Below, one piece after another: positions 57,359-64,000 of a DNA stretch of 64,000 nucleotides. The number at the start of each line of letters is the position of its first letter. Position 1 is the stretch's first letter. Source of the DNA: Rhizobium laguerreae (lineage in GTDB: Bacteria > Pseudomonadota > Alphaproteobacteria > Rhizobiales > Rhizobiaceae); NCBI RefSeq assembly GCF_002008165.1, contig NZ_MRDM01000010.1, positions 182,541 to 246,540 of the forward strand, read 5' to 3'. The notes under the pieces are model-generated. The model was not told where the DNA came from. It ran no database searches and was given only the letters and a program-made list of their open reading frames with translations. The translations under genes and the position numbers were made by a program.

Positions 57359-58012
57359 TCAGACGCTGCGGAAGAAGTCGGAAAGAATGTCGCGCCTGCT
57401 TTCCCTGAACACCAGCGTGTTTTCCGCTCCCTGATAAACGATCCTTTTTGGCTCCGTGTCACGATTTATGACGCTTACGCCCTGCGCAATGATGCTGCGC
57501 TCGCGCACTCGGCTGCCGCCGATCACCGCTGTATTCGGATAGAGGATGACGCCATCCTCAATCACGGGCGCAACGCCATTGTTCTTTCCGACGGTCGAGT
57601 TTTGATAGAGCACGAGGTGGTTGCCGTAGGTAGCCTTGGCAAGAACTATCCCCACAGAATGACCGATGAAGAAAATTTCGGGCATTTCGATTTCATAGAA
57701 CACGTCAATGGCATTCAACTGCTTGTTCAACAGAAACAGCTTGGTGCATATCGCCGTCGCCTTTTCCTGCTTCCAGATCGTATTGGAGAGATAGTAGAGG
57801 AAAATGCAGTATTGCGAGGAATGCAGGATATCGAAGCGGCCGGCTTTCCAGATGGCGACGTTCGAGACGCAGTGATCGAGCCTTTGCAGCGCTTCGGGGA
57901 GGTGTTTTTCGACGAGCCCGAATTCGGTCTCGTCGCCGAACGGGATAAGCCTGCGGATCTGTTCGCAGCAATAGGCCGCAAGCCTGCCGGCTTCCAGGTT
58001 GACGATCTCCAT
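57359..58012 (-). CDS. Serine acetyltransferase-like hexapeptide transferase
   Basis: This 217-residue protein has an alpha-helical N-terminus. From about residue 115 it has a left-handed beta-helix: FIGHSVGIVLAKATYGNHLVLYQNSTVGKNNG, then VIEDGVILYPNTAVIGGSRVRERSIIAQG. The His in GHSVG resembles the CysE active-site His. In a polysaccharide cluster it more probably acetylates a sugar or an amino-acid substituent than serves cysteine synthesis. It is the last gene of the minus-strand module 57359-60635. Confidence 0.78.
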   Translation of the reverse strand: MEIVNLEAGRLAAYCCEQIRRLIPFGDETEFGLVEKHLPEALQRLDHCVSNVAIWKAGRFDILHSSQYCIFLYYLSNTIWKQEKATAICTKLFLLNKQLNAIDVFYEIEMPEIFFIGHSVGIVLAKATYGNHLVLYQNSTVGKNNGVAPVIEDGVILYPNTAVIGGSRVRERSIIAQGVSVINRDTEPKRIVYQGAENTLVFRESRRDILSDFFRSV

Positions 58013-58022
58013 CTTCGCTCCT

Positions 58023-58856
58023 TCAGTCCAAACCGGAAAGCAGCGGTGAAAGTTTACCGGCCACCGAATCCGGGCGCCAGCCGAATTCGCCGGCCATGCG
58101 TGTGACGTCTATGACAGGCGGATCGACCGGTACATTCCCGGGTTCGAACCGGATGCGCCTTCCGCTTGTTTCTTGTATCAAGGAAGCCAGCGCGCCGTTC
58201 CGGATGTTCTTGCCGGATGCGACATTGTAGATATCGGCTTTGCCTTTGGTTGCAATGTGAACGAGGCCCGCCACGACATCGTCCATATGGACGTAGTCCC
58301 GCGAGAATGCCGGCGAGGAGGCAAGGCGGATTTCTCCGCCGCGTCGAGTCACGGCAATCTTGTCGAGAAGTTGCGGTAGGAATCCGTCATCGCCGCCGCG
58401 GCTGTCATAGACCGAGGCAAGCCGCGCAATCCGCGCACGTCCGGAGCCAAGTGCAAGGCAGGCGGCTTCGCCCATGAGCTTCGAAAGATCGTAAAGATGG
58501 CGCGGTTTCCGCGGAGAGACTGGGAAGCATAGATCTTCCGTCGCTTCGACGCCGGCAGGAAGGCCGTCGTAGAGCCTGGTGGACGAGAGATAGACGAGCG
58601 AATCATATTTTTCCGATTGCAGTACACGCGACACGAGGCTCACATGGGCCTCGATCGTATCCGCAGGCCGTCGTGCGAAATCCGCCGTCAGCCCGGCACA
58701 GTAGAAGATATGGCCGTGCAAAACGCCACACTGCGGCCAAGCCACGTCGCGCGAGGGCAGGTGGCAGGTCCAGCCCGCGGCCTGCAAATGACGCGTGAGG
58801 GCCTGTCCGATGAAGCCGCCCGAGCCTATGATCGTGGCCGTACTGCGCTCGCCCAT
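58023..58856 (-). CDS. NAD-dependent epimerase/dehydratase (extended SDR)
   Basis: This 277-residue protein has a Rossmann motif IIGSGGFIGQALTRHL at the N-terminus and the SDR catalytic layout: Ser in VYLSSTRLYDG and YDLSK (Tyr-x-x-x-Lys). FSRDYVHMDDVVAGL and YNVASGKNIRNGALA follow. It acts on a nucleotide sugar. The ATG at 58856 lies one base after the upstream gene's stop, with GGAGG 8 nt before; the frame is open to 58895. Probable role: epimerase or reductase in surface-sugar synthesis. Confidence 0.85.
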   Translation of the reverse strand: MGERSTATIIGSGGFIGQALTRHLQAAGWTCHLPSRDVAWPQCGVLHGHIFYCAGLTADFARRPADTIEAHVSLVSRVLQSEKYDSLVYLSSTRLYDGLPAGVEATEDLCFPVSPRKPRHLYDLSKLMGEAACLALGSGRARIARLASVYDSRGGDDGFLPQLLDKIAVTRRGGEIRLASSPAFSRDYVHMDDVVAGLVHIATKGKADIYNVASGKNIRNGALASLIQETSGRRIRFEPGNVPVDPPVIDVTRMAGEFGWRPDSVAGKLSPLLSGLD

Positions 58857-58857
58857 T

Positions 58858-59349
58858 TCAATGCCTCCAGCCGATCTGCCGCAGCGGCGTACCAATATTG
58901 ACCGAATACGCTTCGACGTGGCCGCGAATGAGCGACATGGCGCCGATCACGGCTCCATCCTCCACGACGGCGCCGTCAAGAAGAACGCATCCCGCACCGA
59001 TCCAGACATCCTTGCCGATGACGATGCCGCCGCGCGATGGCTTGAATCGCTGGTCGCGGATCAACATGTCGCGCCGGCTGTACTCGTGATTGACAGGTGC
59101 AAGGACGCAATTTGCCGCTATCGCGCAGTCATCGCCGATGACGATGCCATTGCCGGTATACAGAACGCAGCCGGAATTTATCACCACGCGCTCGCCGATG
59201 AGGAGATCACCGCAGCCGCCGGCAGGCTTGATCTTAACGAAACTGTCGATGATCGAACCCGCGCCGATTGCGTACCGGGTTCCGCGTTGGCTCTCCTCGA
59301 TGTCGGCGAGAGCCGAAATGCGGCTTGTCGGATCGGCGATTAAAGGCAT
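58858..59349 (-). CDS. Hexapeptide-repeat acetyltransferase
   Basis: This 163-residue left-handed beta-helix transferase has repeats such as IGERVVINSGCVLYTGNGIVIGDDCAIAANCVLAPVNH and IGKDVWIGAGCVLLDGAVVEDGAVIGA. The NHEYS His fits the catalytic residue of sugar O-acetyltransferases (WbbJ/Maa type). It lies between the glycosyltransferase and epimerase genes on the same strand, so it probably acetylates a sugar in the polymer. Confidence 0.87.
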   Translation of the reverse strand: MPLIADPTSRISALADIEESQRGTRYAIGAGSIIDSFVKIKPAGGCGDLLIGERVVINSGCVLYTGNGIVIGDDCAIAANCVLAPVNHEYSRRDMLIRDQRFKPSRGGIVIGKDVWIGAGCVLLDGAVVEDGAVIGAMSLIRGHVEAYSVNIGTPLRQIGWRH

Positions 59350-59387
59350 CGGATATTCCTTGTATACCGCTTGACCGGCAGGCGAGG

Positions 59388-60635
59388 TTAGATCGCCAGC
59401 GGCTGGATGAGGTCTTCTTCACTGAAGACGAGGTTTTGCGGATGGCCCTTCTGTAGATAGATGATTCGATCTGCAGCATTTGGGACGAAGACGGCGGCAC
59501 GCTCAGGCTCTGAAGGAGACGGTTCGCTTCCCCCGTAAACGACCTCGATGTCGGCTCTCAGCCCCAGTTCCCGGAGTAGCCCCTCGATTGACGCCGGATC
59601 TGCCATACCGTGAAGAACGAGCCGATTCACCTCCGCTGCGGAATTCGTCGCCCAGGCAAGCGTCTGCACTGCCGCCATCAGCGGCAATTGGCCCTGTACC
59701 CCGGTCACGTCGGGATGATCGCCGAAGCCACCGAAGCAGAGCCGGGAATAGAGCTCATATGATCTGAGATACTCCTTTCTTGCGAACCAGAAGCGCAACG
59801 CCACAGCCATTCTGTTCAGCGTGAAGTGCTTGATGAGCGACTCGTACTGAGCGATGAACTGCTGGTCGAAACGCAGCACGCCACGCTTGACGCCGAGATT
59901 GACGAAATATTCGAGTCCGCCCCGATAGCGGTCCCACGCTGTCAGCAGTTCGTCGTTGCCGGCCTGCGGCCGATCGCGTGGAATGGTTGACACCGTCACG
60001 GCGCGATAGAACGGCTTCTGGCGGAATGTCACTGCCCCTAGGTCCAGATAGTGCGCGAGATGGGAGAATGCCCAATAGGAAAAGTAGCGCGGCACCCAGG
60101 CAGACCGCAGGGCGGATGCGCGATAGATGCCGATTTCGGGAAAGACGTGACTTTCGACGAGGAAGGCGAAAACCCCGAGGAAGTCCCGCCGCTCATATTT
60201 CCGGTCGGCCTTCACGGTATAGAACAGCGTCTGGTCGACCTTCTGCACTTCGTCATGCAGATACCATGGAGCATAGCAGGCGGTAACATCGGGATTTGCA
60301 TCGAGATATTTGATCGTGTCGACGATACCGTCAATGATGAGCATGTCGTCGTCTGCGAGATAGACGTTGTACTCTCCGCGGGCGTGACGGAACGCACTGG
60401 AAAGGTTTGGTTCATAACCAAGGTTTTCCGTGCGGCGGAAATACCGGATCGGCAACCCCTCGCTGATATAGGCATCCACGATTTCCCGCGTATTGTCTGT
60501 CGAGGCGTTGTCCGAGATCACAATCTCATATTCAAATGGAATCTTGTAGTCGGTGACGAAATAGGCAAGCGCCTTGTTGAGGAATACCGCACGGTTGAAC
60601 GTCGGCAGGCAGATGCTGAGTTTTATGGCGCTCAC
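59388..60635 (-). CDS. GT2-family glycosyltransferase
   Basis: This 415-residue GT-A enzyme starts KLSICLPTFNRAVFLNKAL and continues with VISDNASTDNTREIV and the DxD-type VYLADDDMLI near residue 95. A helical C-terminal region of about 200 residues follows. It would transfer a sugar in repeat-unit assembly at the inner membrane. It starts with GTG at 60635, overlapping the stop of the upstream rfbC-like remnant (GTGA). This shows it was once coupled to an intact gene. Confidence 0.88.
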   Translation of the reverse strand: MSAIKLSICLPTFNRAVFLNKALAYFVTDYKIPFEYEIVISDNASTDNTREIVDAYISEGLPIRYFRRTENLGYEPNLSSAFRHARGEYNVYLADDDMLIIDGIVDTIKYLDANPDVTACYAPWYLHDEVQKVDQTLFYTVKADRKYERRDFLGVFAFLVESHVFPEIGIYRASALRSAWVPRYFSYWAFSHLAHYLDLGAVTFRQKPFYRAVTVSTIPRDRPQAGNDELLTAWDRYRGGLEYFVNLGVKRGVLRFDQQFIAQYESLIKHFTLNRMAVALRFWFARKEYLRSYELYSRLCFGGFGDHPDVTGVQGQLPLMAAVQTLAWATNSAAEVNRLVLHGMADPASIEGLLRELGLRADIEVVYGGSEPSPSEPERAAVFVPNAADRIIYLQKGHPQNLVFSEEDLIQPLAI

Positions 60636-60893
60636 GATTTTTCTCCGCTGTCGTAGAGGTCGTAGCTGGAATCGCGAGCGTTCATGGTGACGGGCTCGAA
60701 AGGCCAGTGGATTGAAAATGAGGGGTCATTCCAACGGAAGCCGCGTGAGAGTTCCGGTGCGTAGACCTCAGACAGCGGCGAAAGTTTCCGCACAGAAGGT
60801 TCGCGCAAACAGCCCGCAATCATCGGCGCGTTCCTCGACTTCAACGACCAGGGCTCCCGTAACCGCGGTCGGAATGAACTTGATCCCAGCACC
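60632..60893 (-). pseudogene. Remnant of an RfbC-like sugar 3,5-epimerase gene
   Basis: One frame reads KFIPTAVTGALVVEVEERA and then LFARTFCAETFA, the N-terminus typical of dTDP-4-keto-6-deoxyhexose 3,5-epimerases. In a different frame the 3' part reads YAPELSRGFRWNDPSFSIHW, the C-terminal signature (as in YAPEHERGI.WNDP). About 100 middle residues are absent and the halves are out of frame. The gene is therefore an internally deleted pseudogene. Confidence 0.75.
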
Positions 60894-61197
60894 GTCAATT
60901 CAGGCACGGCGACGGCGAAGCGACCGCCCCAACTGCCGACACTGCTGTTGCCAAAACTACCTCGTTCTTGGTTTCTTCCATCTTCTCAGGCGTATACATC
61001 TGCAGCTTGCAGCCAGGCAGGAAATGGCCCTGCTTGTGCGGGTTGCGGTCGACGACATATTCGATGAGATCGGTGCCGACGCCACAGAAATTTAGCAGCG
61101 TGTTGCCCTTGGCGGCCGCGCCATCGGCGGCGACTTTCTTGCCACTGCGTTTGGCTTGTTCGAGGAAGGCGATCAAGCCATCCTTGATCGACGTCAC
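60880..61197 (-). pseudogene. Remnant of a class I SAM-dependent sugar methyltransferase gene
   Basis: One frame reads ADGAAAKGNTLLNFCGVGTD and then VVDRNPHKQGHFLPGC. This is the C-terminal domain found in NDP-sugar C-methyltransferases. It then loses frame. GSWGGRFAVAVPELTVLG, the expected end of the protein, continues in another frame near 60890-60935. The N-terminal methyltransferase domain is missing and an internal segment is gone. Confidence 0.78.
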
Positions 61198-61219
61198 CAG
61201 CGAGAATTACGACTTTCAT
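61197..61219 (-). pseudogene. Possible start codon stub of a sugar-nucleotidyltransferase gene
   Basis: ATGAAAGTCGTAATTCTCGC encodes MKVVILAG, the invariant start of RfbF/RfbA-type enzymes. It then joins directly to the methyltransferase remnant. Eight residues are little evidence, but the context of rfb-like remnants supports it. Confidence 0.4.
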
Positions 61220-61470
61220 CTCAAGCGAACTCCAGAGTGTCTAGCCAGGTTTACCGACCACTCTCGGAGCCGCCCGGGCTCTTTACAGGCGGAACGGCCG
61301 TATGTTCATCCTTGTCCCGGTATCCGATTTCGTTCTTGTGCGAGGCTTACGGGGTGTCGGAACGGGCAGCCGCGCGTTTCGCAGGTCGTACGTTGAGCAA
61401 TGGAACAGCTTGCCGTTCGGACATTCCGGTTTGGCCGAGGGCACGTCCTTCCAGTTTGCGAGGAGCGCCA

Positions 61471-61765
61471 AGCCATCCCGTCATCAGAAGCTATTTCAGG
61501 AAGTCGCCCGCTACGGCCGCTTGATGATTCGGGCGTTCAACCTCTCTATCCCTATAAGGGTCTTCCCGGCGTCAAGGCGCAGCCGGACAAGAAGGAAGAG
61601 GAATCCTACAATTGCCGCACCGAAACCGTCCAGGTCCGCCGCCGCTATGACGAGATCTTCCGCTCGGGCGGCATGCCGACGCTGATGTATGTCTGCGAAC
61701 GCCACGGCTTCGTTACCACCGGTGGCAAAGTTCCGCTCCGCGGCCACTATCAGCCGGTGCGGTAA
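61471..61765 (+). pseudogene. Truncated second copy of the wzz tail and the small secreted-protein gene
   Basis: 61471-61527 matches 56799-56855 (end of the wzz-like gene). 61528-61765 matches 57108-57345 (secreted protein from about residue 33). The 252 bp between them in the intact copy, including the palindromic element, the ribosome site and the signal peptide, are missing. About six base changes occur in the second segment, and the stop is TAA instead of TGA. Without signal sequence or start it should be inactive, although an open frame runs through from 61400. Confidence 0.85.
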
Positions 61766-61771
61766 GACGCT

Positions 61772-62446
61772 TCAGGCGATCAGCAAAGCCGCTGGATGCG
61801 CCTGCCGGAAACGTTCGATCGGAAGCTCCATCCTCAGATAGTCGAAGCCGGCATTTGCTTCCGATCGATCGACGATCGAATATTTGACCACGCCTTCTTC
61901 CTCGGTGCGCCGCAGCGGCAAGTTTGCGGCCACCGCAAAGCCCAGCCGCTTGTAAAGGCCGATCGCTTTTTCATTGTGGGAGAACACATGCAGCTCGGCG
62001 GTTTCGACCCCAAGCCCGGAGAACATCCACTCCAGCAGTGCCATGCCGCAATGGAACATCAGATTGCGGATATCGCTCGCCCGCCCGCGGATGACGTTGT
62101 CGAATTCGGCCGAGCCGGGCTGGATGTTGCAGATGCCGAAATTGCCGAACCGGTTTCCGCCGGGATCGCAAATGACGAACAGGATTCGGTCGGCGGCGGG
62201 CAGTGAGATGGTTTCGAGCCACCGCCGCGTGCGTTCCTCGGTGGCGCTAAACTGGGTGAGGAAAAACGGCATCGACTGGTTGCGCCACGTCGTCAGATCG
62301 TCGATCAGGCCGGGCTCGTCGAGCATAGACCTGTCGATGCATTGCAGGTCGCCCACATGCCTGCCGTTATCGTCCCTGATCGGAAGTCGGAGCCGCCTGG
62401 CCGGATCCGCATTGTCCTTGAGGCTGACGATGTCGACCTGTGTCAT
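61772..62446 (-). CDS. GNAT-family N-acetyltransferase
   Basis: This 224-residue protein has a GNAT fold. Motif A-like sequence lies around FGNFGICNIQ...SDIRNLMFHCGMALLEWMF, and the C-terminal ELHVFSHNEKAIGLYKRLGFAV is characteristic. It resembles the sugar-amine N-acetyltransferases (WecD/FdtC/PseH-like) that act with DegT aminotransferases, such as the one at 63262. A role in making an N-acetylated amino sugar is therefore likely but unproven. Confidence 0.83.
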   Translation of the reverse strand: MTQVDIVSLKDNADPARRLRLPIRDDNGRHVGDLQCIDRSMLDEPGLIDDLTTWRNQSMPFFLTQFSATEERTRRWLETISLPAADRILFVICDPGGNRFGNFGICNIQPGSAEFDNVIRGRASDIRNLMFHCGMALLEWMFSGLGVETAELHVFSHNEKAIGLYKRLGFAVAANLPLRRTEEEGVVKYSIVDRSEANAGFDYLRMELPIERFRQAHPAALLIA

Positions 62447-62470
62447 GAACGACTATCCCCGCTTGTTCTC

Positions 62471-63229
62471 TCACGCCTTTCGGCAGATGCAGTAGCCGCC
62501 CGGCGAGGAAGACAGCACGAGCTTGCCGTTCAGAACCGGATCGACTTCGAAGCGGTCGGTTTCCGCCAGATAATCGGTGACTGCCTTCAGCGGCTCGTTG
62601 CCGCGCAGCCAGACCTTGGAGCGCTTTGTGAAGGCCTGTTCCTCGGTCAGGTGGCCGATGAGCGTGTCGGCGACGACGAGGTAGCAGCCTTCCGTCACCA
62701 GCGGACCGTAGGCGCGGCATTCCGCCAGAACATGCTCGTAGGAATGGTCGCTGTCGAGCACCACCATCACGCGGGCGCCCGGCGGGATCTCGGCCTTCAC
62801 GGCGGCAAGCACGTCGTCGTCGACGGAACCGCCCTGGATCATCTTGATCCGGCTCGACATCGGATGGGATTCGATCGACTGGCGATTATGGGCGCGGATG
62901 TCGATGTCGACACCGACGACCTTGGCCTTGTCGTTGCCCATGGCGGCGAGGATCGACGCCATGAAGATCAGCGAGCCGCCGCGCGCAATGCCGGTTTCGA
63001 TGATGACATCGGGCTTAGTCGCCCAGATGACCTCCTGGGTCGCCAGGATATCGACCGGAAGCTGGATGATCGGCACGCCCATCCATGACCAGAGATAGAA
63101 ATAGTCGAACTTGTCGAGCCCGATCAGCGTGTTCAGCGATTGTTGGAAACTTGCCTCGTCCTTGCCGAGTGCAAGCGACATTTCCCGCTTGTGGGCTTCG
63201 AATTCGAGACGATCGTCCTTCGTGGTCAT
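62471..63229 (-). CDS. CmcI-type (cephalosporin hydroxylase family) methyltransferase
   Basis: This 252-residue SAM-dependent methyltransferase belongs to the CmcI/rhamnosyl O-methyltransferase family. The SAM site is VIIETGIARGGSLIFMASIL near residues 75-94, then VVGVDIDIRAHNR, and VVLDSDHSYEHVLAE carries metal/active-site residues. Family members O-methylate sugars in surface glycans. The ATG at 63229 begins MTTKDDRLEFEAHKREM; the longer frame lies over the aminotransferase gene. It is followed by the GNAT gene. Confidence 0.87.
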   Translation of the reverse strand: MTTKDDRLEFEAHKREMSLALGKDEASFQQSLNTLIGLDKFDYFYLWSWMGVPIIQLPVDILATQEVIWATKPDVIIETGIARGGSLIFMASILAAMGNDKAKVVGVDIDIRAHNRQSIESHPMSSRIKMIQGGSVDDDVLAAVKAEIPPGARVMVVLDSDHSYEHVLAECRAYGPLVTEGCYLVVADTLIGHLTEEQAFTKRSKVWLRGNEPLKAVTDYLAETDRFEVDPVLNGKLVLSSSPGGYCICRKA

Positions 63230-63261
63230 GACTGTTCTTTGTCCTTCGCTGTAGGGCTGTC

Positions 63262-64000
63262 TTAGACCGACTGCCGCAATGCCGTGCTGTTGTGGTAGAT
63301 CCGCCCGGCCGCCATATCGAGCAGCGTTGCCGCTACCCGGTCGATATCGGCTTCGCTCATGTCGTGATAGCTCGGCAGGTTGATCGCACGGCCCGGAATG
63401 CTCCAGGCGTTCACGTTCTCGGGCCGATCTTCGAACATGGAGAGGCTGGAGAGGGGATAGAAGAAGACGCGCGCGTCGATATTGGCGGTCTCGAAGGTCT
63501 GCTGCATCATCTCGCGGGTAACGCCCGTCGACGGATGGAAGACGGCGGTCGGCATCCAAGCGCCGTTGATCGTGCCGGTGTATTCCGGGTTCATCGTGAT
63601 GCCGGGCAGGGCCGAAAGCCGGATCATGTAGGAGGCCAGAATTTCGCGCTTGCGGTTGACGAGTTCCTCGATGCGCTCGAGTTGGGCGCAGCCGATGGCA
63701 GCCTGGATGTTGGACATCTTGTATTTGAAGCCGATCGCATCCGGCCAGAACTGCTTCGTCTGTCCGCGAGCCCGGCCGTGATTGCTGAGCGTCAGCACCT
63801 TTTCGTAAAGGGCGGCGTCATTGGTGACGAACATGCCGCCTTCGCCTGTCGTCAGCGTCTTGGTGCCATGGAAGGAGAAGGTGCCGAACGCGCCCATCGA
63901 GCCGGCGCGGCGGCCGTGCCAGAGGGAGCCGACCGCTTCAGCCGCGTCTTCGATCACCGGAATGCCCGTCCTCTTGCCGATCTCCAGCAGCGCATCCATG
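63262..64000 (-). CDS. DegT/DnrJ/EryC1-family sugar aminotransferase (partial, N-terminus off window)
   Basis: The visible 245 residues are the C-terminal two thirds of a PLP-dependent sugar aminotransferase. VIEDAAEAVGSLWHGRRAGSMG contains the pyridine-binding Asp. FSFHGTKTLTTGEGGMFVTND contains the PLP Lys and matches the family exactly. YKMSNIQAAIGCAQLERIEEL follows. The frame is open to the window edge, so the apparent ATG at 63999 is internal. It would aminate a 3- or 4-keto nucleotide sugar, and the GNAT could acetylate the product. Confidence 0.92.
   Translation of the reverse strand, partial: MDALLEIGKRTGIPVIEDAAEAVGSLWHGRRAGSMGAFGTFSFHGTKTLTTGEGGMFVTNDAALYEKVLTLSNHGRARGQTKQFWPDAIGFKYKMSNIQAAIGCAQLERIEELVNRKREILASYMIRLSALPGITMNPEYTGTINGAWMPTAVFHPSTGVTREMMQQTFETANIDARVFFYPLSSLSMFEDRPENVNAWSIPGRAINLPSYHDMSEADIDRVAATLLDMAAGRIYHNSTALRQSV

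Noticed and set aside
61400..61765. 121-residue open frame through the second wzz/secreted-protein copy as an active gene
   Set aside because: It begins in unrelated sequence, lacks a signal peptide and crosses the deletion junction. Better read as a fused remnant.

Overview
The window looks like the chromosome of a Rhizobium of the R. etli / R. leguminosarum type. The signs are high GC, typical alphaproteobacterial gene sets (yejABEF, a cpa/tad pilus locus, ExoZ- and Wzz-type polysaccharide genes), a CtrA-type TTAA-N7-TTAA site, and many two-armed palindromic intergenic elements of the kind known from rhizobia. The species assignment is inference from gene content and repeats. No phage, IS element, CRISPR array or rRNA was seen. 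One tRNA (Ser, GGA) is present.

Layout. 1-830: the 5' part of mepA, minus strand. 1092-7914: yejABEF peptide importer plus a GhrA-like 2-hydroxyacid dehydrogenase. 8006-11602: a membrane protein, pncB, an Rmf/CrpP-like small protein, a KTSC protein, tRNA-Ser and another small membrane protein. 11719-23605: a nucleoside salvage locus. A BMP-type ABC importer, cdd, punA, deoC and deoA run on the plus strand. An aspartic protease lies between them and deoB-add-upp, which run towards them on the minus strand. Together these genes import nucleosides, deaminate and phosphorolyse them, and recover bases and pentose phosphates.

23817-36626: a complete-looking tad/cpa type IVb pilus locus. Two TadE-like pseudopilins and a pilus N-domain protein are transcribed away from flp, cpaA, cpaBCDEF, tadB and tadC; a LysE exporter and a minus-strand TadD lipoprotein follow. 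36771-39559: an M17 aminopeptidase, a MarR-like regulator and an NlpC/P60 hydrolase. 39560-46614: amidase, DppC, DppB, a family 5 binding protein, a LysR regulator and a DmpA-type P1 peptidase, all minus strand. This looks like an amide/peptide uptake and hydrolysis module, but it has no ATPase gene. 47564-51483: a 973-residue fusion (kinase, degenerate M23 domain, class III PLP enzyme) and purU.

51700-64000: surface polysaccharide genes. An ExoZ-like acyltransferase, a Wzy-like polymerase and a GH5 glucanase (minus) sit beside a Wzz/GumC-like chain-length protein and a small secreted protein (plus). A module of acetyltransferases, a sugar epimerase and a GT2 glycosyltransferase follows (57359-60635), then the wreckage of at least three sugar genes (60632-61219). 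The wzz-tail/secreted-protein segment then recurs at 61471-61765 as a direct repeat with a 252-bp internal deletion. GNAT, CmcI-type methyltransferase and DegT aminotransferase genes complete the window; the last runs off the end. The most interesting items are the fusion enzyme, the repeat-bracketed polysaccharide module with its collapsed operon, and the dispersed palindromic elements whose stems change while pairing is kept.
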